Below are positions 55,227-64,000 of a stretch of 64,000 nt of DNA, piece after piece. The first letter of the stretch is position 1; every line of letters starts with the position of its first letter. The translations under genes were made by a program, and so were the position numbers. Source of the DNA: Eubacterium sp. AF36-5BH (GTDB lineage: Bacteria > Bacillota > Clostridia > Lachnospirales > Lachnospiraceae); NCBI RefSeq assembly GCF_003460505.1, contig NZ_QTVG01000011.1:367-64366 (forward strand). Reading direction: 5' to 3'. The notes under the pieces are model-generated. The model was not told the DNA's origin. It searched no databases and saw nothing but the letters and a program-made list of their open reading frames with translations.

Positions 55227-55628
55227 ATGACTATGAGTGATCCAATCGCAGATATGCTTACAAGAATTCGTAATGCAAATACTGCAAAACATGATACTGT
55301 AGATGTTCCTGCATCAAAGATGAAATTAGCTATTGCTGAAATTCTTGTAAATGAAGGATATATCACAAAGTATGAAGTTTTAGAAGAAGGAAACTTCAAG
55401 ACAATTAGAATCACATTAAAATATGGTGCAGACAAGAACGACAGAGTTATTACAGGAATCAAGAAGATTTCAAAACCTGGTCTTCGTGTTTATGCTGGAA
55501 AAGATGAATTACCAAGAGTTCTTGGTGGACTTGGAACAGCAATCATATCAACAAACAAAGGTGTGATTACAGATAAAGAAGCTAGAAAAGCAAACGTAGG
55601 TGGAGAAGTTCTCGCATTCGTTTGGTAA
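55227..55628 (+). CDS. rpsH: 30S ribosomal protein S8
   Basis: 133 residues. [20 protein letters not shown] at the start, and the [20 protein letters not shown] end. Primary 16S rRNA binder; its E. coli relative represses the spc operon. The 104-base gap that follows contains an imperfect hairpin GTGAATATGAAG / CTTCATTATTCAC. Confidence 0.98.
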   Translation: MTMSDPIADMLTRIRNANTAKHDTVDVPASKMKLAIAEILVNEGYITKYEVLEEGNFKTIRITLKYGADKNDRVITGIKKISKPGLRVYAGKDELPRVLGGLGTAIISTNKGVITDKEARKANVGGEVLAFVW

Positions 55629-55732
55629 TTAATTTAAACAGTGTAATATGAACAAGTGAATATGAAGAGAAATCTTCATTATTCACACTATGTTCATCAC
55701 TATTTAGACGAAATATAAGGAGGTAAGGCGAA

Positions 55733-56272
55733 ATGTCACGTATAGGAAGAATGCCTATCGCTATTCCATCAGGTGTAACTGTTGAAGTAGCAGAAAATAA
55801 TAAAGTGACTGTCAAAGGACCAAAGGGAACTCTTGAAAGAGTTTTACCAGAGGCTATGGACATTAAAGTTGACGGTGAAGAAGTCGTTGTATCAAGACCA
55901 AATGATTTAAAGAAAAACAAAGCTTTACATGGTCTTACAAGAACACTTATTTACAACATGGTTGTTGGTGTAACAGAAGGTTACGAAAAGAAACTTGAAG
56001 TAAATGGTGTTGGATACAGAGCACAGAAACAGGGTAAGAAGTTAGTACTTTCACTTGGTTATTCACATCCAGTTGAAATGGAAGATCCAGAAGGAATCGA
56101 AACAGTTCTTGATGGACAGAACATAATCATTGTAAAAGGTATTGATAAAGAAAAAGTAGGCCAGTACGCTGCAGAAATCAGAAGTAAGAGAGAACCTGAA
56201 CCATATAAGGGTAAGGGTATCAAGTACGATACTGAGGTTATCAGACGTAAAGTTGGTAAGACTGGTAAATAA
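55733..56272 (+). CDS. rplF: 50S ribosomal protein L6
   Basis: 179 residues. [19 protein letters not shown], then VKGPKGTL and the C-terminal signature [12 protein letters not shown]. Close to the factor-binding site. Confidence 0.98.
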   Translation: MSRIGRMPIAIPSGVTVEVAENNKVTVKGPKGTLERVLPEAMDIKVDGEEVVVSRPNDLKKNKALHGLTRTLIYNMVVGVTEGYEKKLEVNGVGYRAQKQGKKLVLSLGYSHPVEMEDPEGIETVLDGQNIIIVKGIDKEKVGQYAAEIRSKREPEPYKGKGIKYDTEVIRRKVGKTGK

Positions 56273-56288
56273 TAAAGGAGTGTAGAGA

Positions 56289-56657
56289 ATGGTTAGTAAG
56301 AAATCTAGAAGCGAAATTCGCGTTAAGAAACATAACAGACTGCGTAATCATTTAAGTGGAACAACTGAGTGTCCACGTTTAGCAGTTTTTAGAAGTAATA
56401 ATCATATGTATGCTCAGATTATTGACGATACAGTTGGAAAAACTCTTGTAGCAGCATCTACAGTAGAAGCTGACGTTAAGAAAGAGTTAGAAAAAACTAA
56501 TAACGTTGATGCCGCAGCATATGTTGGTAAAGTTATTGCAGAAAGAGCAGTTGAAAAAGGTATTAAGGAAGTTGTATTTGATAGAGGCGGCTTCATTTAC
56601 CAGGGAAAAGTTCAGGCATTAGCAGACGCAGCTAGAGAAGCTGGTCTGGAATTTTAG
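56289..56657 (+). CDS. rplR: 50S ribosomal protein L18
   Basis: 122 residues. 5S rRNA binder with [18 protein letters not shown] and [20 protein letters not shown]. Confidence 0.98.
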   Translation: MVSKKSRSEIRVKKHNRLRNHLSGTTECPRLAVFRSNNHMYAQIIDDTVGKTLVAASTVEADVKKELEKTNNVDAAAYVGKVIAERAVEKGIKEVVFDRGGFIYQGKVQALADAAREAGLEF

Positions 56658-56674
56658 TTGAGGAGGTAACACAC

Positions 56675-57184
56675 ATGAGACGTGATATAATTGATGCAAG
56701 TCAGTTAGAGTTAGAAGAGACAGTAGTATCTATCAAACGTGTTACTAAGGTAGTAAAGGGTGGACGTAATATGCGTTTCGCAGCTTTAGTAGTAGTTGGT
56801 GATAAACATGGACACGTTGGTGCAGGTTTAGGAAAAGCAGCTGAAATTCCTGAAGCAATTCGTAAAGGTAAAGAGGATGCTATAAAGAACCTTATTACTG
56901 TTCCTATGGATGAAAACAATAGTATTCCATACGACATTATTGGAAAATTCGGAAGTGCAGAAGTACTTCTTAAGAGAGCTAAAGAAGGTACTGGAGTTAT
57001 CGCCGGTGGTCCTGCACGTAGTGTTGCAGAATTAGCTGGTATCACAAACATTCGTACAAAGTCTTTAGGTTCAAAGAATAAGCAGAACGTAGTTCTTGCT
57101 ACAATTGAAGGATTAGCTGCATTAAAGACTCCGGAAGAAGTAGCTACACTTCGCGGTAAAACTGTAGAAGAGATTTTAGGCTAA
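56675..57184 (+). CDS. rpsE: 30S ribosomal protein S5
   Basis: 169 residues. Double-stranded RNA-binding fold important for accuracy. [40 protein letters not shown] and [12 protein letters not shown] are present. Confidence 0.98.
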   Translation: MRRDIIDASQLELEETVVSIKRVTKVVKGGRNMRFAALVVVGDKHGHVGAGLGKAAEIPEAIRKGKEDAIKNLITVPMDENNSIPYDIIGKFGSAEVLLKRAKEGTGVIAGGPARSVAELAGITNIRTKSLGSKNKQNVVLATIEGLAALKTPEEVATLRGKTVEEILG

Positions 57185-57202
57185 TAAGGGAGGTAATTAG
57201 AA

Positions 57203-57385
57203 ATGGCAGATAAATTAAGAATTACTTTAGTAAAATCAACAATTGGAGCAGTTCCAAAGAATAAAAAGACAGCTGAAGCTTTAGGACTTACAAAGCTTAA
57301 CAAGACAGTTGAAATGCCTGACAACGCTGCAGTCAGAGGTATGATTCAGAGAGTTAGACATTTAGTTAAAGTTGAAGAAATTTAA
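57203..57385 (+). CDS. rpmD: 50S ribosomal protein L30
   Basis: 60 residues: LRITLVKSTIGAVPKNKKTA and a GMIQRVRHLV core. Normal size. Confidence 0.97.
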   Translation: MADKLRITLVKSTIGAVPKNKKTAEALGLTKLNKTVEMPDNAAVRGMIQRVRHLVKVEEI

Positions 57386-57405
57386 TTTAGATAGGAGGTG
57401 CGACA

Positions 57406-57846
57406 ATGGATTTATCAAATTTAAAGCCTGCAGAAGGTTCAAAGCATAGTGATAATTTCAGAAGAGGCCGTGGACATGGTTCAGGAAATGGTAAGACAGC
57501 TGGTAAAGGTCATAAAGGACAGAAAGCTCGTTCAGGAAGCCCTAGACCTGGTTTCGAAGGTGGTCAGATGCCATTATATAGAAGAATTCCTAAGAGAGGA
57601 TTCACTAATATCAATACAAAAGATATCGTTGGTATCAATGTTACTGCATTAGAAAGATTCGAAAATGATACAGTTGTTACAGTTGAAACATTACTTGAAG
57701 CAGGTGTAATCAAAAATGCTAGAGATGGCGTTAAGATTCTTGGGGATGGTGAATTAACTAAAAAGCTTACAGTAAAAGTAAATGCATTTAGTGAAGTAGC
57801 TAAGGCAAAAATCGAAGCGGCAGGCGGAACTTGCGAGGTGATCTAA
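57406..57846 (+). CDS. rplO: 50S ribosomal protein L15
   Basis: 146 residues with the Gly-rich arm [20 protein letters not shown] and the [16 protein letters not shown] signature. Late assembly protein. The next ATG follows one base after the stop. Confidence 0.98.
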   Translation: MDLSNLKPAEGSKHSDNFRRGRGHGSGNGKTAGKGHKGQKARSGSPRPGFEGGQMPLYRRIPKRGFTNINTKDIVGINVTALERFENDTVVTVETLLEAGVIKNARDGVKILGDGELTKKLTVKVNAFSEVAKAKIEAAGGTCEVI

Positions 57847-57847
57847 T

Positions 57848-59188
57848 ATGTTAGAAACCTTCAAGAAAGCATTAAAAGTTAAAGAAATCAGAAAAAGATT
57901 ATTATACACATTTTTTATATTAATAGTTGTGAGACTTGGTTGTCAGATCCCTATTCCATTTGTGAATGGGGACGCAATCGCTCAGGTTATGAGAAACTTT
58001 GCAAATGAGAACTTTAGTTTCTTCTCAGCTATTACAGGTGGTTCGATGGAAAAGATGTCAATTTTTGCTCTTAACATCACACCATACATCACAGCATCAA
58101 TCATTATGCAGTTGTTAACAATTGCTATACCAAAACTTGATGAACTTCAAAAAGATGGTGAAGAAGGTAGAAAGAAAATCGCTGAAGTTACACGTTATTT
58201 AACAGTAGCATTAGCATTAATCGAATCTACAGCAATGATTATCGGTTTCGGAAATCAGGGAATTTTCGATACAGATGCTGTTAAATACTCAGCAATGCAC
58301 GACATTAGAAAATGGGGTGTAATTGTAACAGGTATTTTAGCAATGGCAGCCGGTTCTGCAGTATTAATGTGGATTGGTGAGCAGATTACTGAAAAGGGTG
58401 TAGGAAATGGTATTTCTATCGTTCTTACAATTAACATCATTTCAGGTATGCCTAGTGATATTGCTAACTTATTCAAGAACTTTGTATTTAAAGAAGGAAT
58501 GTCAATCGGTGGTAGATTATTATCAGCATGCGTTATTTTGGGCGTTATAGTTGGTATCATCGTATTGGTAGTAATTCTTCAGGGCGCAATCAGAAAGATT
58601 GCAGTACAAATGTCTCAGAAGGTACAGGGAAGAAGACAGGTAGGAGGACAGCAGTCAAATATACCTCTTAAGGTTAATACTGCAGGTGTTATTCCAATTA
58701 TCTTCGCTTCATCATTATTACAGTTCCCTGTAGTAATTGCATCATTCTTTGGTAAGTCACCTGAATGGTCACATTACTTAAGCCAGTCATACTGGTGTAA
58801 TCCTTCAAATATTAAATATTCAATTGGTTTTGTAGTATACTTATTATTAGTAATATTCTTTGCTTACTTCTATACTTCAATAACATTCAACCCTCGTGAA
58901 GTTGCTAAAAACTTAAATGACAGAGGTGGATTTATACCTGGTATTAGAAGTGGTAAGCCAACTGTAGAATATTTAACAAATATTTTGAATTACATTATTT
59001 TAATTGGTGCTATTGGTCTTATTATTGTAGCCGTTATCCCAATTTTAGCTTCTGGTATTTTCGGAGCACAGGTTGGATTCGGTGGAACATCTATTATCAT
59101 CATTGTTGGTGTTATCTTAGAAACACTTGAAACAATTAAGTCAATGGTAACAGAAAAGAATTACAGCACAATTAAAGGAATATTTTAA
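57848..59188 (+). CDS. secY: protein translocase subunit SecY
   Basis: 446 residues and ten membrane helices, the channel of the Sec system. The plug-region start LYTFFILIVVRLGCQIPIPF, ITPYITASIIMQLL and the cytosolic loop FNPREVAKNLNDRGGFIPGI are all present. This channel would export every signal-peptide protein described at the left of the window. Confidence 0.98.
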   Translation: MLETFKKALKVKEIRKRLLYTFFILIVVRLGCQIPIPFVNGDAIAQVMRNFANENFSFFSAITGGSMEKMSIFALNITPYITASIIMQLLTIAIPKLDELQKDGEEGRKKIAEVTRYLTVALALIESTAMIIGFGNQGIFDTDAVKYSAMHDIRKWGVIVTGILAMAAGSAVLMWIGEQITEKGVGNGISIVLTINIISGMPSDIANLFKNFVFKEGMSIGGRLLSACVILGVIVGIIVLVVILQGAIRKIAVQMSQKVQGRRQVGGQQSNIPLKVNTAGVIPIIFASSLLQFPVVIASFFGKSPEWSHYLSQSYWCNPSNIKYSIGFVVYLLLVIFFAYFYTSITFNPREVAKNLNDRGGFIPGIRSGKPTVEYLTNILNYIILIGAIGLIIVAVIPILASGIFGAQVGFGGTSIIIIVGVILETLETIKSMVTEKNYSTIKGIF

Positions 59189-59194
59189 CATAAG

Positions 59195-59225
59195 TTTAGG
59201 GGACGGTGTTGCACTGCCCCCTAAA
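59195..59225 (+). terminator. hairpin between secY and adk
   Basis: TTTAGGGGACGGTG at 59195-59208 pairs with CACTGCCCCCTAAA at 59212-59225 around the loop TTG. There is no T-run, so it may attenuate or mark an mRNA end, not fully stop transcription. adk follows 114 bases later. Confidence 0.6.
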
Positions 59226-59338
59226 TGTACTATAATTTGAAATTTTTAATAGTAACTATTGCAAATCCATGTTTATTTATGCTTTAATAGAAGTTATGAG
59301 AATATTTATAACGTTTATTAATGTAGAAGGAGGCAAAT

Positions 59339-59983
59339 ATGAAAATTGTAATGCTTGGAGCACCTGGTGCCGGAAAAGGAACACAGGCAAAGATGATTGC
59401 TGAAAAATATAGTATTCCTCATATTTCAACAGGAGATATTTTTAGAGCAAACATTAAAAATGGTACAGAATTAGGAAAAAAAGCAAAGTCTTTTATTGAT
59501 AAGGGACAGTTAGTTCCCGATGAATTAACATTAGACTTGATTATGGATAGATTTAAAGAAGACGATTGCAAAAACGGATATGTTTTAGACGGTTTTCCAA
59601 GAACTATTCCACAGGCAGAAGCTTTAGATGAAGCTTTGAAGGCAAATGGAGAAAAAGTTGATTTTGCAATCGATATTGATGTTCCGGACGAGAACATCGT
59701 TAGAAGAATGGGCGGAAGACGTGCATGTGTAAACTGTGGAGCTACATATCATATTGTTTACAGCCCAACAAAGGTTGAAGGAAAATGCGACGAGTGCGGA
59801 GAAGAACTTATTGTAAGAGATGATGATAAGCCTGAAACAGTATTAAGCCGTTTGGAAGTTTATCATAATCAGACTCAGCCACTTATTGATTACTATAATG
59901 AACAGGGCATCTTAAAGAGTGTTGATGGAACAATTGATATGAAAGATGTATTTAATGAAATAGTAAAGATATTAGGAGCATAA
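59339..59983 (+). CDS. adk: adenylate kinase
   Basis: 214 residues. Interconverts ATP, ADP and AMP. P-loop GAPGAGKGT near residue 7, AMP site [18 protein letters not shown], and a zinc lid with four cysteines (CVNCGATYH and CDECGEE), the Gram-positive form. AGGAGG precedes the ATG. Confidence 0.98.
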   Translation: MKIVMLGAPGAGKGTQAKMIAEKYSIPHISTGDIFRANIKNGTELGKKAKSFIDKGQLVPDELTLDLIMDRFKEDDCKNGYVLDGFPRTIPQAEALDEALKANGEKVDFAIDIDVPDENIVRRMGGRRACVNCGATYHIVYSPTKVEGKCDECGEELIVRDDDKPETVLSRLEVYHNQTQPLIDYYNEQGILKSVDGTIDMKDVFNEIVKILGA

Positions 59984-59987
59984 GAAA

Positions 59988-60737
59988 ATGCCAGTAACAA
60001 TTAAATCAGAAAGAGAAATTAATTTAATGAGAGAGGCAGGAAAGATTCTTGCTAAAGTTCACGAACAGCTTGCACAGGAAGTAAAGGCAGGCATGTCATC
60101 TTATGAAATAGATAAGATATGTGAAGAAATTATTAGAAGTTATGATTGTATTCCTTCATTTTTAGGTTACGAAGGATATCCGGGAAGTGTGTGCATTTCA
60201 ATTAATGATGAAGTTGTACATGGTCTTCCAAACAAAGATAAAATTGTCAGAGATGGCGATATTGTAAGTTTAGATACAGGTGTTATTTGGAAAGGCTATC
60301 AGTCAGATGCCGCAAGAACAATTGCTATCGGAGAAATCAGCAAAGAAGCACAGCAGTTAATTGATGTAACAAAGCAGAGTTTCTTTGAAGGTATAAAATT
60401 TGCAAAAGAAGGAAACCATCTATATGATATATCTGCAGCAATCGGTGATTATGCAGAAAAATTTGGATACGGTGTTGTAAGAGAATTAGTAGGTCATGGA
60501 ATTGGTACAGAAATGCATGAAGATCCACAGATACCAAACTTCAGACAGAAGAGACGTGGCATGAAGCTTCAGGCAGGCATGACACTTGCTATTGAACCAA
60601 TGATTAACATGGGAAGACCTGATGTTGCATGGACTGATGATGACTGGACAGTTGTAACAGATGATGGTTCATTATCAGCACATTATGAAAACACAATTCT
60701 TATTACAAAGGGTGAACCGGAAATCTTATCACTCTAA
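59988..60737 (+). CDS. map: methionine aminopeptidase, type I
   Basis: 249 residues. Removes the initiator Met. Metal ligands appear in SLDTGVIWKGYQSDAART, VGHGIGTEMHEDPQIPNF, MTLAIEPMIN and a final HYENTILIT. Starts four bases after adk. Confidence 0.97.
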   Translation: MPVTIKSEREINLMREAGKILAKVHEQLAQEVKAGMSSYEIDKICEEIIRSYDCIPSFLGYEGYPGSVCISINDEVVHGLPNKDKIVRDGDIVSLDTGVIWKGYQSDAARTIAIGEISKEAQQLIDVTKQSFFEGIKFAKEGNHLYDISAAIGDYAEKFGYGVVRELVGHGIGTEMHEDPQIPNFRQKRRGMKLQAGMTLAIEPMINMGRPDVAWTDDDWTVVTDDGSLSAHYENTILITKGEPEILSL

Positions 60738-60755
60738 AATTTAGGAGGAACAAAA

Positions 60756-60974
60756 ATGTCAAAGGCAGACGTAATTGAAATTGAAGGAAAAGTTGTTGAA
60801 AAATTACCAAACGCAATGTTTAAGGTAGAATTAGAAAATGGACATATTGTTTTAGCTCACATTAGTGGTAAATTAAGAATGAACTATATTAAGATTTTAC
60901 CGGGTGATACAGTAACAATTGAAATGTCACCATACGATCTTTCAAAAGGAAGAATCATCTGGCGTGATAAATAA
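60756..60974 (+). CDS. infA: translation initiation factor IF-1
   Basis: 72 residues, OB fold. [20 protein letters not shown] and [20 protein letters not shown] are near-canonical. The KOW-domain gene often found between map and infA in related bacteria is absent here. Confidence 0.98.
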   Translation: MSKADVIEIEGKVVEKLPNAMFKVELENGHIVLAHISGKLRMNYIKILPGDTVTIEMSPYDLSKGRIIWRDK

Positions 60975-60988
60975 GCAACGCATTTCTC

Positions 60989-61033
60989 AATAAAAGAGCA
61001 AACTTGTGCTCGCACAAGAGTTGCTCTTTTATT
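60989..61033 (+). terminator. terminator after infA
   Basis: AATAAAAGAGCAA pairs with TTGCTCTTTTATT. The tip CTTGTGC-TC-GCACAAG is a second perfect stem. The tip word resembles the inner hairpin of the ileS-leader repeat at 20,515-20,526. Confidence 0.85.
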
Positions 61034-61092
61034 TGGAAATTAACTTAGGTAACTATTAATTAAAATAAATTAATAAAATTTCAAAAAAGTTC

Positions 61093-61121
61093 TTGTAATA
61101 TTTTGAAAACTATGATATTAT
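61093..61121 (+). promoter_or_regulatory. promoter of the rpmJ/alpha operon
   Basis: TTGTAA at 61093-61098, 17 bases, TATTAT at 61116-61121. It restarts transcription after the infA terminator, about 35 bases before rpmJ. Confidence 0.65.
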
Positions 61122-61157
61122 CATACTCGGACTTTTTTGTGGAAGGAGGATTTTACT

Positions 61158-61271
61158 GTGAAAGTTAGATCATCAGTTAAACCAATTTGCGAAAAATGCA
61201 AAGTCATTAAAAGAAAAGGAATCGTAAGAGTAATTTGCGAAAATCCAAAGCACAAACAGCGTCAGGGCTAA
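61158..61271 (+). CDS. rpmJ: 50S ribosomal protein L36
   Basis: 37 residues from GTG behind [30 protein letters not shown], ending [12 protein letters not shown]. Three Cys and one His form the zinc site, so this is the zinc-containing form. Too short for usual ORF cut-offs, but the family is unmistakable. Confidence 0.98.
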   Translation: MKVRSSVKPICEKCKVIKRKGIVRVICENPKHKQRQG

Positions 61272-61586
61272 TTTATAAGTTTTTGATATAAAGTGAATGA
61301 TTTTTATTGTTCACTTGTTTGTGTGTTTGTAGTTATTATATGTATTATAACTACATTTTAGCATGCGGCTGCAGTAATTCTAGTGTTACATAGTATCTAG
61401 TGTGATAGAGAATTACTATTATAATATGAGGGTATTATTCCCGGAGATTAGTAGAAAATTTGCTGAACTACTAATACGAAGAAACTTTAAACTGTGAATT
61501 TTTGGATGCGTACACATTTCAGACGTGTTACACACGGGCTACGTTATTTAATGATTCATACAAATTAACTAATGGAGGTTATACAC
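61272..61586 (+). other. 315-base structured region between rpmJ and rpsM
   Basis: No ORF. It contains TGTAGTTATTATA/TTATAACTACA at 61326-61353 followed by TTTTA (a possible attenuator), and then pairs such as GTAATTCT (61374) with AGAATTAC (61410) and ACACGTCTGAAATG-like imperfect stems near 61510-61545. The length is unusual in this compact cluster, which suggests a regulatory leader for the S13-S11-S4-alpha genes. Confidence 0.5.
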
Positions 61587-61955
61587 ATGGCTCGTATTTC
61601 AGGTGTTGATTTACCAAGAGAAAAGAGAGTTGAGATTGGCTTGACTTATATTTATGGTATCGGTATTTCAAGTTCTAAAAAGATTTTAGCTGAAGCTGGT
61701 GTAAATCCTGACACAAGATGTAAGGATTTAACTGACGAAGAAGTTAAGAAGATTAGTGAAGTTATCGATGCAAGTCAGACAGTAGAAGGTGATTTAAGAA
61801 GAGAAATCGCTTTAAACATTAAGAGATTACAGGAAATTGGATGCTATAGAGGTATCCGTCATAGACGTGGACTTCCTGTTCGTGGCCAGAATACAAAAAA
61901 TAATGCCAGAACAAGAAAAGGTCCTAAGAGAACTGTAGCAAACAAGAAAAAATAG
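61587..61955 (+). CDS. rpsM: 30S ribosomal protein S13
   Basis: 122 residues from ATG at 61587 behind TGGAGGTT; the in-frame ATG at 61572 overlaps that site and is not used. [20 protein letters not shown] and [20 protein letters not shown]. Head protein contacting P-site tRNA. Confidence 0.98.
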   Translation: MARISGVDLPREKRVEIGLTYIYGIGISSSKKILAEAGVNPDTRCKDLTDEEVKKISEVIDASQTVEGDLRREIALNIKRLQEIGCYRGIRHRRGLPVRGQNTKNNARTRKGPKRTVANKKK

Positions 61956-61986
61956 TTAGAAACCCATAAGGGAGGTTAGTTTAGAA

Positions 61987-62382
61987 ATGGCTAAGAAAGT
62001 TACAAAGAAAGTGACAAAGAAGCGTGTTAAGAAAAACGTTGAACACGGACAGGCACATATCCAGGCATCATTTAATAATACAATTGTCACATTGACAGAT
62101 GCTGAAGGAAATGCTTTATCATGGGCAAGTGCTGGCGGTCTAGGATTTAGAGGTTCAAAGAAATCTACTCCTTATGCAGCTCAGATGGCAGCAGAAACTG
62201 CAACAAAAGCAGCTTTAGTTCATGGTTTAAAATCAGTAGATGTTATGGTTAAGGGTCCAGGATCAGGTAGAGAGGCAGCTATTCGTGCCCTTGCTACATG
62301 TGGTCTTGAAGTTACATCAATTAAGGACGTAACTCCAGTTCCTCATAATGGATGTCGCCCACCAAAACGTAGAAGAGTCTAA
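61987..62382 (+). CDS. rpsK: 30S ribosomal protein S11
   Basis: 131 residues. [20 protein letters not shown] and the C-terminal [16 protein letters not shown]. Part of the platform near the mRNA exit. Lys-rich N-terminus. Confidence 0.98.
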   Translation: MAKKVTKKVTKKRVKKNVEHGQAHIQASFNNTIVTLTDAEGNALSWASAGGLGFRGSKKSTPYAAQMAAETATKAALVHGLKSVDVMVKGPGSGREAAIRALATCGLEVTSIKDVTPVPHNGCRPPKRRRV

Positions 62383-62399
62383 TTTAGGAGGGAATAGAA

Positions 62400-62993
62400 A
62401 TGGCAGTAAATAGAGTTCCTGTTCTTAAAAGATGTAGATCACTTGGTTTAGATCCAATTTATTTAGGAATAGACAAGAAATCAAATAGAAATTTAAACAG
62501 ATCTAGTAGAAAGATGAGTGAATATGGTCTTCAGTTAAGAGAAAAGCAGAAAGCTAAATTCATTTACGGCGTACTAGAAAAGCCTTTTAGAAATTACTAC
62601 AAGAAGGCACAGAGACAGCCTGGACAGACAGGTGAAAATCTTATGATTATGTTAGAAACTCGTCTTGACAACGTAGTATTCCGTATGGGATTCGCTAGAA
62701 CAAGAAAAGAAGCTAGACAGATTGTAGATCATAAACATGTTTTGGTAAACGGTAAGCAGGTAAACATTCCTTCATACCTTATCAAGGCTGGTGATGTAAT
62801 TGAAATCAAAGAGGACTGCAAGGGTTCACAGAGATACAAGGACATTATCGAAGTTACTGGTGGAAGAACAGTCCCAGCATGGGTTGAAGTAGACCAGGAT
62901 AATCTTAAGGGTGAAATCAAAGAACTTCCTAAGAGAGAAGAAATTGATGTACCTGTAGATGAAATGCTTATTGTTGAATTATATTCTAAATAA
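62400..62993 (+). CDS. rpsD: 30S ribosomal protein S4
   Basis: 197 residues. An S4 domain with MGFARTRKEARQIVDHKHVL and a C-terminal EIDVPVDEMLIVELYSK. The N-terminal zinc-type cysteines of some S4 proteins are absent; only C12 remains. It is the alpha-operon repressor in other bacteria. Unlike many Clostridia, it is kept in the alpha operon here. Confidence 0.97.
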   Translation: MAVNRVPVLKRCRSLGLDPIYLGIDKKSNRNLNRSSRKMSEYGLQLREKQKAKFIYGVLEKPFRNYYKKAQRQPGQTGENLMIMLETRLDNVVFRMGFARTRKEARQIVDHKHVLVNGKQVNIPSYLIKAGDVIEIKEDCKGSQRYKDIIEVTGGRTVPAWVEVDQDNLKGEIKELPKREEIDVPVDEMLIVELYSK

Positions 62994-63059
62994 TATATAT
63001 TTATTTATATTATTGTTCCCAATAAGTTTAAGCAATTCCCAAAAAAGGAGGGGCTATTA

Positions 63060-64000
63060 GTGTTCGATTTTGAGAAACCAAATATTTTAGTAGAAAAATC
63101 AGATGATGGAAGATACGGTAAGTTTGTAGTAGAACCACTTGAAAGAGGTTATGGTACAACACTTGGAAATGCTTTAAGAAGAATTATGCTTTCATCTTTA
63201 CCTGGATCTGCTGTAAGTCAGATTAAGATTGACGGAGTTCTTCATGAATTTAGTACAATTCCAGGAGTTAAGGAAGATGTTACAGAAATAGTTTTAAACA
63301 TAAAGCAGTTAGAAATTAAGAATACCAGTGCAACAGATGAACCTAAAATTGCTCATATTGATGTTACTGGCGACCAGGTAGTTACAGCTGCCGATATCCA
63401 GGTAGATTCTGATATTGAAATTTTAAACCCTGATTTGGTTATTGCAACACTTAACGGTGGTGCTGATAGCAAACTTAGTATGGAGTTAATCATTACTAAG
63501 GGAAGAGGTTATGTAAGTTCAGATAAGAATAAAAACGATAACTTACCTATTGGAGTTATTGCTGTAGATTCAATCTACACACCAGTAGAAAGAGTTAATA
63601 TGGCTGTTGAAAATACTCGTGTAGGTCAGGTTACTGATTTTGATAAGCTTACATTAGATGTATATACAAATGGTACATTAGATACTGATGAAGCTGTAAG
63701 TTTAGCATCAAAAGTTCTTTGTGAACACTTAAAATTATTCATTGACCTTTCAGAAACTACAAAGGACATTGAAGTTATCGCTGAACCAGTTGATGATGAA
63801 ATTGATAAAGTGTTAGAAATGAACATTGATGAATTAGAGTTATCAGTTCGTTCATACAATTGTTTGAAGAGAGCAGGTATCAATACAGTTGAGGAATTAG
63901 TAAATAAGACTTCAGATGATATGATGAAGGTTAGAAACCTTGGTCGTAAGTCATTAGAAGAAGTACTTGCTAAGTTAAAAGAACTCGGCCTTGGATTGAA
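63060..64000 (+). CDS. rpoA: RNA polymerase alpha subunit (3' end cut off)
   Basis: Starts at GTG behind AAAAAAGGAGGGG. 313 codons are in the window and the stop lies beyond it; full length in related bacteria is about 315. [20 protein letters not shown], then [18 protein letters not shown], is the dimerisation domain. The C-terminal domain begins near residue 250 ([20 protein letters not shown]) and ends [20 protein letters not shown]. Last gene of the cluster here; rplQ would be expected next. Confidence 0.97.
   Translation, partial: MFDFEKPNILVEKSDDGRYGKFVVEPLERGYGTTLGNALRRIMLSSLPGSAVSQIKIDGVLHEFSTIPGVKEDVTEIVLNIKQLEIKNTSATDEPKIAHIDVTGDQVVTAADIQVDSDIEILNPDLVIATLNGGADSKLSMELIITKGRGYVSSDKNKNDNLPIGVIAVDSIYTPVERVNMAVENTRVGQVTDFDKLTLDVYTNGTLDTDEAVSLASKVLCEHLKLFIDLSETTKDIEVIAEPVDDEIDKVLEMNIDELELSVRSYNCLKRAGINTVEELVNKTSDDMMKVRNLGRKSLEEVLAKLKELGLGL

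Overview
The window is a 64 kb stretch of low-GC, AT-rich Firmicute DNA. Strong AGGAGG-type ribosome binding sites, sigma-70 promoters with 16-18 base spacers, a T-box leader, LytTR and AgrC-like signalling proteins, the four-cysteine form of S14, a zinc-type adenylate kinase and many very large secreted proteins all fit Clostridia. I infer Lachnospiraceae. The species cannot be named from the sequence.

Region 1 (1-20,060) encodes extracellular proteins. A cut-off gene and a small gene both carry a lysine-rich Fn3-like tail domain. They are followed by a 2,397-residue GH81 endo-beta-1,3-glucanase with discoidin, chitobiase-C-like and Big_2 modules and the same tail domain. Next is a 3,336-residue secreted CotH-kinase protein with CARDB repeats and a recurring unnamed module. 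Behind it lie a 52-residue GTG-started KYEKP peptide and a 321-residue secreted protein that shares the C-terminal domain of the CotH protein.

Region 2 (20,060-30,425) holds housekeeping genes among repeats: T-box-controlled ileS with a 147-base inverted repeat between T-box and gene, glycogen phosphorylase, a five-unit array of about 84-base hairpin repeats, a PD-(D/E)XK-like protein, and a MATE exporter on the minus strand flanked by short tandem repeats.

Region 3 (30,426-38,253) carries a beta-CASP metallo-beta-lactamase RNase and a LytTR response regulator with a GHKL sensor kinase. A five-gene operon follows: small secreted protein, lipoprotein, two permease subunits and an ABC ATPase. 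Its promoter is preceded by two TTACAATTTG repeats 21 bases apart, which look like LytTR sites, so the two-component system probably controls the operon.

Region 4 (38,479-48,015) has a wall-anchored surface protein with an unusual TAQTG sorting signal and the class B sortase that probably attaches it. Tag glycosylase, a YbaK-type deacylase, an Sfp-type phosphopantetheinyl transferase, an RlmI-like methyltransferase and rubrerythrin follow as mostly single genes.

Region 5 (48,195-64,000) is the conserved S10-spc-alpha cluster in classical order from rpsJ to rpoA, including secY, adk, map and infA. It starts at a clear promoter with a structured leader of about 230 bases. A terminator and a new promoter separate infA from rpmJ, and a 315-base structured gap separates rpmJ from rpsM. 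The last gene, rpoA, runs off the window.
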